Part shown: positions 1 through 6,525 of the stretch, piece after piece
How positions within the stretch are numbered: the stretch's first letter is position 1
Layout of the letters: every line of letters begins with the position of its first letter
Origin: Enterococcaceae bacterium
GTDB lineage: Bacteria > Bacillota > Bacilli > Lactobacillales > Catellicoccaceae
Direction of reading: 5' to 3'
NCBI GenBank assembly: GCA_030150665.1
Contig: JASLFJ010000079.1
Span: 1 to 7,453, forward strand
Length of the DNA: 7,453 bases
Notes under the pieces: model-generated
Seen by the model: only the letters and a program-made list of their open reading frames with translations
Database searches by the model: none
What the model was told of the DNA's origin: nothing
Position numbers and translations under genes: made by a program

Positions 1-15
1 ATTTTTTTGACTCAT
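1..15 (-). CDS. Possible start of the next operon gene (5' end only)
   Basis: On the minus strand an AAGGAG sequence (plus-strand bases 25-30) lies nine bases before an ATG at 15-13, which would begin a protein Met-Ser-Gln-Lys-Asn. The frame differs from that of yhaM, so the gene would overlap the yhaM end by at least 15 bases. A well-spaced ribosome binding site late in a gene, just past the usual end of the YhaM family, is a typical sign of a tightly coupled downstream gene. Only five codons are visible, so nothing can be said about the product, and chance occurrence in AT-rich coding DNA is possible. Confidence 0.35.
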
Positions 16-970
16 CTTTATGATCTCCTTTATGATTTGGATGATAAAATCTACGATTATCAAGGCCAAAAAGACGTGGACTAAATGTTCCAGGTTCAGT
101 TTTTTCTAAAGCCTTTGTAATCATAGTAATTGATGCATCCATATAATCCAGTTGATGTAGTATTTCTGCTTCTAACAGCTGTGGTTTTACTGGTGATCCA
201 TATTCTAACTTTCCATGGTGAGCTAAAATCATATGTTTTAATAAAATAACAGATTCTTCTTGAGGATGAATCTCTAATTGATAACATGCCTCATGAATTG
301 CCTCATCAACCAATACAATATGCCCTACCAAATTTCCAGATAAAGTATAAACAGTATCATCTGGACCTGATAATTCAAAGATTTTCCCTAAATCATGTAA
401 TATAATTCCTGAATACAATAACTCTTGATTGACTTCAGGATAATGACCTTCAATCGCTTTAGCTAATTGCAACATAGATACTGTGTGATAAATAAGGCCA
501 CCTTCAAATGCATGATGTAATGTTTTTGCAGCAGGAAAACTTAAAAATTCTTGTTCATATGTTGTATATAAATAACTGACAATATCATGTAATATTGGAT
601 TTTTAATCTGCTCAATAAATGAAATACAAATATCTTGTAACTTATCTACAGATATTGGAGCTTTTGGAGTATATGATACTCCTTTGGGAACTTCCTCTTC
701 ATGAGCACGTCTTATCTGTTTAATTTTTACTTGTACTTGATCATGATATAATTCTTTTTTACCTTCTAAATATAAAATGGTACCCGGTTCTAGTTGATTC
801 ATGAGCTCTTCTTTAATATGCCATATTTTCCCTTCAATAAATCCTGAACTATCTTGAAATACACAAGAAGCGTAAGTATTGCCTTGTTTTGCTGTTCTAA
901 GTTCAATGCTTTTTAATGCTACATATATTTGAAATTCTTCATTTAATTTTATATCATTAATTTTTTTCAT
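1..970 (-). CDS. yhaM: 3'-5' exoribonuclease YhaM family, OB-fold plus HD domain (3' end cut by window)
   Basis: 323 codons are readable from the ATG at 970 without a stop, so the end lies beyond the left edge. Residues 1-90 or so resemble the OB-type nucleic-acid-binding domain found at the N-terminus of YhaM proteins. Residues of about 150-290 form an HD phosphohydrolase domain with the expected metal-binding pattern: H162, the H192-D193 pair followed by K196, H217, H251-H252 and D275. In Bacillus subtilis YhaM is a metal-dependent 3'-5' exonuclease acting on RNA and also on single-stranded DNA; it is 314 residues there. Here the family-like ending (DNRRFYHP, near residue 311) is followed by at least 12 more charged residues, so the protein is slightly extended. 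The start has a good binding site, AAAGGA, seven bases upstream. It is the third gene of the yhaO-yhaN-yhaM operon, 19 bases after yhaN. Its frame is absent as a complete ORF only because the stop is outside the window. Confidence 0.93.
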   Translation of the reverse strand, partial: MKKINDIKLNEEFQIYVALKSIELRTAKQGNTYASCVFQDSSGFIEGKIWHIKEELMNQLEPGTILYLEGKKELYHDQVQVKIKQIRRAHEEEVPKGVSYTPKAPISVDKLQDICISFIEQIKNPILHDIVSYLYTTYEQEFLSFPAAKTLHHAFEGGLIYHTVSMLQLAKAIEGHYPEVNQELLYSGIILHDLGKIFELSGPDDTVYTLSGNLVGHIVLVDEAIHEACYQLEIHPQEESVILLKHMILAHHGKLEYGSPVKPQLLEAEILHQLDYMDASITMITKALEKTEPGTFSPRLFGLDNRRFYHPNHKGDHKDESKK

Positions 971-989
971 ATAAGCATCCTTTCTATCA

Positions 990-3365
990 TCAATTAGAAG
1001 CTAACTCATACATCAATAAAGATTCTCGTTCAAAATATTTTTTTAAATGATAATTTGAACTTAAAATAATAACTTGAGTATGTTGACTGAATTCTTTTAA
1101 TAAATCAATGGTAATTTTTATTTTATGCTCATCATAAGTTACAAAAATATCATCTAAAATAAGTGGAGCAGGTATTTTCTGATGATAAAAGAAAATAATT
1201 GCTAATCTTAACGATAAATAAAATTGTGTCAATTGAGTTGTTGATAAATACTCAATGGAATACGCGCGATTTGATGTATCATAAAAAGTAAATTCTTGAT
1301 CTACAATATCACAAGATATAAACATATGATCTGTTAATATTTTAAAATATACAGAAACCATAGACATCACTGTTGGTAGCTGTTGATCAGATAACATATA
1401 AAGCATATCTTTAATTAATGATATTTTAAATTGTATCTTTAACCATTCTTTCATTTCTTGATATAAGACTGTTTCTTGATCTTCTTTTAACTGATATAAC
1501 TTGAGTAATTCTTTTTGCTTTATTGCTAGTGCTTTTTCTTCTTTTAAATAAGGCTCTAGCACTTGTTCTTGTCGTGTTTTTTCTTGTTCTATTTTGTTTA
1601 ATGTCTTTTGAACCTTATTATAACTATTTTGACATTTATTTAATGTATAGGTTTTAAAACCATCATAATACGTATTTATCATTTCTTGAAGTTCATGAAT
1701 CTCTTGATAACTCAAATAATCCATCGATAATTTAGAAAATATTTGTTTTAATGTATCAAGTTGTGCTTCTTTTTGTTGTATCCTACCTTGCAATGTTTCT
1801 ACTTGTTGTTGATACTGAGTCATCTCTTCTTTCAATTTTTTTTGATGTTTTCTTTGCTTATAATAATCTGGCCAAGAGAGCTGTTTCATGTCTTCAGGCC
1901 ACTGATATTTTTGCTTCATCGATTGCCATATTTGCTCTTGTTTTTTGATATGCGCCAATATCGTTGTCTCTTCTTCTTTCAATTCACTATGCCTTAAATA
2001 CAGTTGATCTAATTGATTTAATAACTGAGCCCATTTTTTTCTTATTTTTATAAAATGATAATATGCGCGCTTCTTACTCACATAATATTGACCCAGTTTA
2101 ATACCAATATAGCTCCAACTAAGCACTAACCAAATTACAAAATGCCAAGGTTTAGATAATAAAATCCACCCAAATAAAGTACTTAATACACTAAGTATTA
2201 TTGATAAATAAGATAACTGTGGCTTTTTATCTTCTAAATAAAACTGACTTTGAGATAATAATTCTGGATAACACTCTTCTAACTGATTTAATTTTTGTTC
2301 ATAACGTGTTTTTAATTCAATATTTTCTTTTATTTTTTCTTGACATTCTTTTTCTTTTAAAAAAAGATATGTTTCTTTTTCATACCAAGTTGCAAGGGTT
2401 TGATAATCTTCTTCTGATACATATCCGAGTAACTTTTGATCTATTTTTTCTTCATCAGTCAATAATTGTTTAGAAATTTCTACAATTTTTTCATTAACTT
2501 TTTGTTGTTGCTTTTGATAATAGTCTAATTGCTGTTGATACTCTTCATACTTGGCTAATTCTTCAATATTTTCAATATGATAATAACGCATCCATTGATG
2601 TATCTTTTGATATAATTCATACTGTGGCCAAAGACTAACTTGATTTTGATAACGCATTAACTGTTGTTTTAATTCTTTTTCTTGATGAAGTAATGCATTA
2701 TATTCTTCTTTAAGCGTATATAATACATCATAAAAATCTTGATCCTTATGATGTTTGTACTGTTCTTTTGTAATCTGTTGTTCTATATATTCTAATTTTT
2801 CAAAAGATTCATTAATTTTTGGTTTTTTGCCAAAAGGACGAAACAAGGATTGCTGTTGTTTTTTATAAACTGATATTTGTTTTAAAAAATGATCACTTCC
2901 TGATACACCGATAGTAAGTAACATTTGCTGTAACTTTTTGGGAGTAATGAATGATCTTTGATTGATTTGTGTATTAGAAAGAGCATAAATTTGATCAAAA
3001 AGTTCCAAAGTTAAGGGTTCCAAAATAGTTTTAAGATAAGATTCTTCTTTCATTGTCCCATCTGAAAAAAATACAGTTGCTTGGCCTTGTTTATGATGTC
3101 GGTAACGCTCAATTAAGATAGGATCTTGTTCTGAATCTATTTGAAGCCAAATTTTACCACCTTCTAAACTACTATCTATTGGCTGATATATATAATCTTT
3201 ATCATTTTTTTTTGGAAATCCAAATAAAATTGTTCTTATAAAAAAAAATAATGTAGTCTTACCTGAACCATTTATTCCAAATAAACCGATAAATGATGCA
3301 TCCAGGGGATAAATTTGTTGTTTCAGTTTACCAAAATGTACAACTTCTAATTTAATCAAACGCAT
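990..3365 (-). CDS. yhaN: YhaN, membrane-anchored SbcC/Rad50-like ATPase
   Basis: The 791-residue protein has the split ATPase layout of the SbcC/Rad50/SMC group. A Walker A motif GINGSGKT is at residues 30-37 and a Walker B motif PLILDD is at 734-739, followed by the D-loop-like FVTYDE. Between the two halves, residues of about 185-380 and 430-640 are long Gln/Lys/Glu-rich coiled coils. At their midpoint two hydrophobic segments (about 384-404 and 408-428) form a probable transmembrane hairpin. There is no CxxC zinc hook, unlike true SbcC/Rad50. The ABC signature before Walker B reads LSTTQ (707-711), a weak match to the usual LS-x-G-T/Q. B. subtilis YhaN is longer (about 960 residues), so the coils are shorter here. 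The start follows AGAGGG by nine bases, and the gap to yhaO is 15 bases. It probably acts with the YhaO nuclease, as SbcC does with SbcD, but at the membrane; that role is inferred. The gene ends in TGA. Confidence 0.93.
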   Translation of the reverse strand: MRLIKLEVVHFGKLKQQIYPLDASFIGLFGINGSGKTTLFFFIRTILFGFPKKNDKDYIYQPIDSSLEGGKIWLQIDSEQDPILIERYRHHKQGQATVFFSDGTMKEESYLKTILEPLTLELFDQIYALSNTQINQRSFITPKKLQQMLLTIGVSGSDHFLKQISVYKKQQQSLFRPFGKKPKINESFEKLEYIEQQITKEQYKHHKDQDFYDVLYTLKEEYNALLHQEKELKQQLMRYQNQVSLWPQYELYQKIHQWMRYYHIENIEELAKYEEYQQQLDYYQKQQQKVNEKIVEISKQLLTDEEKIDQKLLGYVSEEDYQTLATWYEKETYLFLKEKECQEKIKENIELKTRYEQKLNQLEECYPELLSQSQFYLEDKKPQLSYLSIILSVLSTLFGWILLSKPWHFVIWLVLSWSYIGIKLGQYYVSKKRAYYHFIKIRKKWAQLLNQLDQLYLRHSELKEEETTILAHIKKQEQIWQSMKQKYQWPEDMKQLSWPDYYKQRKHQKKLKEEMTQYQQQVETLQGRIQQKEAQLDTLKQIFSKLSMDYLSYQEIHELQEMINTYYDGFKTYTLNKCQNSYNKVQKTLNKIEQEKTRQEQVLEPYLKEEKALAIKQKELLKLYQLKEDQETVLYQEMKEWLKIQFKISLIKDMLYMLSDQQLPTVMSMVSVYFKILTDHMFISCDIVDQEFTFYDTSNRAYSIEYLSTTQLTQFYLSLRLAIIFFYHQKIPAPLILDDIFVTYDEHKIKITIDLLKEFSQHTQVIILSSNYHLKKYFERESLLMYELASN

Positions 3366-3380
3366 CTATATTAACCCTCT

Positions 3381-4607
3381 TTAATTCATATCAAGCTCTG
3401 CTAATAATTCTTCTAAAGCATCTTGTAATATATTCTCTCGATCTTCTAACAATTGTTGAATCATCTCTGAAGGATAGTTTTGTTCTGTAAAAGGAGCTAA
3501 TAAGGTTTGTACCTTATTTTGATCAGAATAAATATCGCTTAACTGATCGAGCAATGATTCTGATATTCCTTGAGGTAACACGATCTTTTGCTTCTGATGT
3601 ACACGATCAATCGTAGTAATCCATATAAATTGATTACTCATCTTATACACTTCTTGTTGTAAATAATCTAACAACTCATGATTATTTAACTTTGTTTCTA
3701 CTTCTTCAAATAATGAATCACAAATATCACCTAGTGTTACAGATAATAATATGGGACTTTCTATAGGTTCAAAAGTTAATAATATCATATCACAAATATA
3801 TCTTGAAATATCATCTAAATGGTGAATCGTTTCTAAAGAAATATGAATCTCTTCCCATAATACAAAAGCCACAGGAAGCCACTCATAATTTAATAATGCT
3901 TGATAAGAAGAAACAAACACACAATATTTAGCATACCCTTCTTTTTTATTATGCCCTTGAGGTGCTCCAGAATAAACAATAAGAGGAGATTCTGATAATA
4001 CTTGGGGTTTATGAATATGTCCCAACGCCCAATAATCATAATTTTTTGCTTTAAGATCTGATATAGAAAATGGTGCATAAATATATTGATCTGAGCCTTT
4101 ACCTAAAGAACCATGATACATACCAATATGAAAATCAATATTTTGCAATCGATTTGGAAATTGATCCACCATTGTATGTGGAATATGACTGTGATTATAT
4201 GAAAATCCTGATACTGCAACTTTTTCGTGTAATGCTGTAGATAATACAATTGTATCTACTTTCTCTTCTGTAAAGATGGTTACATTATCTGGCAACGTCA
4301 TCCAAAAGCGTTGTCTTGTATAATAATCATGATTTCCAAATGTAAGCACTACAGAAATGCCGTGTGCATCTAGACGATATAATTGTTCGATAAATGCTGA
4401 TTGCACATGTAAATTAATTTCCTCTCGGTGGAACGTATCTCCTGAAATCAAAATAAAATCTACATGTAATGCAATGGCTTGATCTACAATATTCGACCAT
4501 ACTTTCATATTAGCATGTAGTAAATATTCCATAAATGTATCAGGTACACCACTAACTCCTTCAAAACTACGATCAATATGCATATCAGAAACATGAATAA
4601 ATTTCAT
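3381..4607 (-). CDS. yhaO: YhaO, SbcD/Mre11-like metallophosphoesterase (DNA exonuclease family)
   Basis: The protein is 408 residues from the chosen ATG. The calcineurin-type phosphoesterase motifs appear in order: D8-x-H10 in HVSDMH, G56-D57 in ISGDTF, G91-NHD94, H165 in MYHG, and G196-H-I-H199. These residues bind two metal ions in SbcD/Mre11 nucleases. Residues after about 230 match the less conserved C-terminal part that in this family contacts the partner ATPase. It is the first gene of the operon, with yhaN starting 15 bases downstream, so the pair probably forms an SbcCD-like complex. The frame is open up to a GTG at 4631, which would add eight residues (MRGWLSYF). I prefer the ATG because the family starts just before the first metal motif and because the GTG falls at the predicted transcription start. 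The ribosome binding site is unconvincing: AGAGG lies about 16 bases before the ATG, longer than usual. Confidence 0.93.
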   Translation of the reverse strand: MKFIHVSDMHIDRSFEGVSGVPDTFMEYLLHANMKVWSNIVDQAIALHVDFILISGDTFHREEINLHVQSAFIEQLYRLDAHGISVVLTFGNHDYYTRQRFWMTLPDNVTIFTEEKVDTIVLSTALHEKVAVSGFSYNHSHIPHTMVDQFPNRLQNIDFHIGMYHGSLGKGSDQYIYAPFSISDLKAKNYDYWALGHIHKPQVLSESPLIVYSGAPQGHNKKEGYAKYCVFVSSYQALLNYEWLPVAFVLWEEIHISLETIHHLDDISRYICDMILLTFEPIESPILLSVTLGDICDSLFEEVETKLNNHELLDYLQQEVYKMSNQFIWITTIDRVHQKQKIVLPQGISESLLDQLSDIYSDQNKVQTLLAPFTEQNYPSEMIQQLLEDRENILQDALEELLAELDMN

Positions 4608-4631
4608 AAAATACGATAACCATCCTCTCAC

Positions 4632-4660
4632 TTATCTATTATAATCGCTTATGTTATAAT
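4632..4660 (+). promoter_or_regulatory. Predicted extended -10 promoter for the amidase gene
   Basis: The sequence TGTTATAAT (4652-4660) is a perfect extended -10 element (TG, one base, TATAAT). Seventeen bases upstream, TTATCT (4632-4637) is a poor -35 match, which extended -10 promoters tolerate. Transcription would start near 4667, about 27 bases before the amidase ATG. A second TATAAT at 4640-4645 on the same strand lacks a TG extension and a recognisable -35, and is a weaker alternative. Confidence 0.6.
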
Positions 4661-4665
4661 AACAA
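4638..4665 (-). promoter_or_regulatory. Predicted sigma-A promoter for yhaO-yhaN-yhaM
   Basis: Read on the minus strand, TTGTTA (bases 4665-4660) is followed after 16 bases by a perfect TATAAT (4643-4638). Transcription would begin near 4631, giving a leader of about 24 bases before the yhaO ATG. It is the only plausible promoter in front of the operon within the intergenic space. It overlaps the rightward promoter on the other strand. Confidence 0.6.
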
Positions 4666-4693
4666 CATCTATACTTTTATAAAGGAGTTTTAT

Positions 4694-5968
4694 ATGGTAC
4701 AAAAGACTCATCCAGCTGTTAATTTTATTAGTACTGTTTTATTGATGATGACTATTGGATTATTTTTTTATTTAGCAAAAGAAAATGAAACCATTACTGT
4801 AGAGTCTATGGTACTTAATGTACGTACAGGTCCTAGTCTCAATTTTGATATTCAAGAACAAATCAAACAAGGAGAACAACTTATTGTTTTAAATAAAAAA
4901 AATAATTGGTACCGTGTTCTACTTCCTAATAAAGAAGTAGGGTGGGTTGCCAGTTGGCTTGTTAAAAGTAATCGATCAAATACAAAAACTAACTTACCTG
5001 GAACAATTATTCATGAAACACAAGTCTATACAGATCCACGAACCTCTAGTGACGTATTGAAAAAAATCAAACCAGAGACGAAAGTCATTATTACAAGAGA
5101 ACAAAAAGATTGGCTTAATGTCGTTGTGGATAATGTTGAAGGTTGGGTTTTAAAAGATAAAGTTGCATTAAATAATAACGATGACCAGGCTGTTGATTAT
5201 ATGAATACACCTACACTATATACTGCACAATATGCGGTTCCTCTAAGAGATCAACCCTCCATTAAAGGAACAGAAATTGAATTAATTTATGATCTTGCAA
5301 CCCCTCTTAATTTTATTTCTGAAGAAAACGGTTGGTATTATGTTGAAGATACACATGGAATAAAAGGCTATGTTGCTAATTGGCTCGTCAGTTTTGAGCC
5401 CCCAGAAAAAAATACGCTAAGTGCTATTTCTGAGGCTAGTATATTAATAGATGCAGGACATGGTGGAGAAGATCCAGGAGCTCATTCAGAAAAATATCAA
5501 CTACTAGAAAAAGATGTAACCTTGGCTACTGCATTAAAATTAAAAGAGGCTCTACAAAAAACAGGAGCTCATGTCTCATTAACTAGAGATAAAGATACAT
5601 TATTATCCCTAAATAAAATTGTTCAAGAAAGTAATGACCAACACGTAGATGCCTTTATCAGTCTTCATTTTGATTCATCTGATGAACCTAATACAGCATC
5701 TGGAACCACAACTTACTATTATGATAAACAAGGTGAGCAATTAGCAAAAACCATTAACCCATTCATTAAAGAAGCTTTGCCTCTAGATAATAGAGGTGTT
5801 AGCTTTGGAGATTTTTATGTTTTAAGAGAAAATCAACAACCTGCTATTTTACTAGAATTAGGCTACATTAATAATGATCGAGATACTCAGATTATTAAAA
5901 ATCCTGAATATCAAGAACGTATTGCAGAAGCAATTACCGAAGGTCTTATTGAATATTTTTCTAAATAA
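4694..5968 (+). CDS. Membrane-anchored N-acetylmuramoyl-L-alanine amidase with three SH3b domains
   Basis: This 424-residue enzyme should cut the bond between N-acetylmuramic acid and L-alanine in peptidoglycan, outside the cell membrane. Residues 10-27 are hydrophobic with no clear signal-peptidase site, so an N-terminal membrane anchor or uncleaved signal is likely. Three bacterial SH3 modules follow, at about 34-90 (with LNVRTGPS and GWVASWLV), 103-158 (GWVLKDKV) and 176-233 (GYVANWLV). These usually bind the cell wall. Residues of about 249-422 are an Amidase_3 domain with zinc ligands H256 (DAGHGG), E272 (LLEKDV) and H325 (SLHFDS), and the catalytic E388 (LLELGYINN), so it appears active. 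AAAGGAG (4681-4687) sits six bases before the ATG. The layout resembles staphylococcal LytH and Bacillus YrvJ, differing in SH3b number, so I assign no symbol. It is a single-gene unit, divergent from yhaO and convergent with smpB. Confidence 0.93.
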   Translation: MVQKTHPAVNFISTVLLMMTIGLFFYLAKENETITVESMVLNVRTGPSLNFDIQEQIKQGEQLIVLNKKNNWYRVLLPNKEVGWVASWLVKSNRSNTKTNLPGTIIHETQVYTDPRTSSDVLKKIKPETKVIITREQKDWLNVVVDNVEGWVLKDKVALNNNDDQAVDYMNTPTLYTAQYAVPLRDQPSIKGTEIELIYDLATPLNFISEENGWYYVEDTHGIKGYVANWLVSFEPPEKNTLSAISEASILIDAGHGGEDPGAHSEKYQLLEKDVTLATALKLKEALQKTGAHVSLTRDKDTLLSLNKIVQESNDQHVDAFISLHFDSSDEPNTASGTTTYYYDKQGEQLAKTINPFIKEALPLDNRGVSFGDFYVLRENQQPAILLELGYINNDRDTQIIKNPEYQERIAEAITEGLIEYFSK

Positions 5969-5981
5969 GTTTAAAAATATG

Positions 5982-6014
5982 AGAATTCATAGCCTCGGCT
6001 ATGAATTCTTTTTT
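5982..6014. terminator. Bidirectional intrinsic terminator between the amidase gene and smpB
   Basis: A perfect 12-base-pair hairpin is formed by 5982-5993 and 5998-6009 around the loop CTCG. The innermost C-G pair may close further, leaving a two-base loop. On the plus strand it is followed by five T (6010-6014), terminating amidase transcription. On the minus strand the hairpin is followed by ATATTTTT, a reasonable U-tract for ending rnr-smpB transcripts. It starts 13 bases after the amidase stop. The plus-strand T-run overlaps the smpB stop codon (6015-6013), so the hairpin begins only three bases after smpB ends. Confidence 0.9.
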
Positions 6015-6480
6015 AATACTGTTTTAATGATCTGGCAATATCTCGGTCAATATCTCTTCGTTTTAACGTTTCTCTTTTATCATATTGCTTTTTACCCTTA
6101 GCAATACCTAATAATAATTTAACAAAACCTTGCTTAAAATACATTTTTAAAGGAATCAAAGTAATTCCTGATTCTTTACTTACCTGCTCTAATTTTTTTA
6201 TTTCTTTTTTATGTGCTAATAGTTTTCTTGTTCTTACAGGATCATGATTAAAAATATTTCCTTGCTCATAAGGACTAATATGAACTTGATATAAGAATAA
6301 TTCTCCACGATGCACCTTAATAAAGCCATCTTTTAAATTTACTCGTCTTTGACGAATTGATTTTACTTCTGTTCCCTTAAGTACAATGCCTACTTCTAAT
6401 GTATCTAAAATTGTATAATCATGTCTTGCTTTTCTATTTTGCGCAATTAACTGATCATCTTTTAATTTAGCAGCTACCAT
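6013..6480 (-). CDS. smpB: SsrA (tmRNA)-binding protein SmpB
   Basis: SmpB binds tmRNA and delivers it to ribosomes stalled on broken messages, so that the nascent protein is tagged and the ribosome freed. The 155-residue length is normal. Family hallmarks are complete and in order: QNRKARHDY (14-22), LKGTEVKSIR (34-43), NLKDGF (48-53), HISPYEQGN (67-75), HDPVRTRKLL (79-88), and the basic tail GKKQYDKRETLKRRD (129-143), which in the family enters the ribosomal mRNA channel. The ATG has AAGGTG five bases upstream. It lies 45 bases downstream of rnr in the same direction, with no terminator between, so the two are probably cotranscribed. No tmRNA gene follows; the convergent amidase gene occupies the next position. 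Confidence 0.98.
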   Translation of the reverse strand: MVAAKLKDDQLIAQNRKARHDYTILDTLEVGIVLKGTEVKSIRQRRVNLKDGFIKVHRGELFLYQVHISPYEQGNIFNHDPVRTRKLLAHKKEIKKLEQVSKESGITLIPLKMYFKQGFVKLLLGIAKGKKQYDKRETLKRRDIDRDIARSLKQY

Positions 6481-6525
6481 TGTTTCACCTTCTCTTATTT
6501 ACTCATTTCATTGTTACGATTTAGT

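Noticed and set aside
96..287. A 63-codon minus-strand ORF within yhaM
   Set aside because: It is another frame of the HD-domain coding sequence, which is well conserved in the yhaM frame.
1751..2473. Three plus-strand ORFs of 65-90 codons coding hydrophobic Leu/Phe-rich proteins inside yhaN
   Set aside because: They are antisense readings of Gln/Lys/Glu-rich coiled-coil codons, which give Leu, Phe and Ile in the opposite strand. None has a convincing ribosome binding site or recognisable family.
3890..4078. A 62-codon minus-strand ORF within yhaO
   Set aside because: It overlaps the conserved phosphoesterase motifs (GHIH region) in a different frame and is a shadow of yhaO.
4640..4645. A second plus-strand TATAAT as the amidase promoter
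   Set aside because: It has no TG extension and no recognisable -35 at the proper distance; the copy at 4655-4660 is better.
5874..6101. A 75-codon plus-strand ORF spanning the amidase end, the terminator and the smpB end
   Set aside because: It crosses a strong terminator and overlaps two well-supported genes; its hydrophobic end is antisense to the SmpB basic tail.
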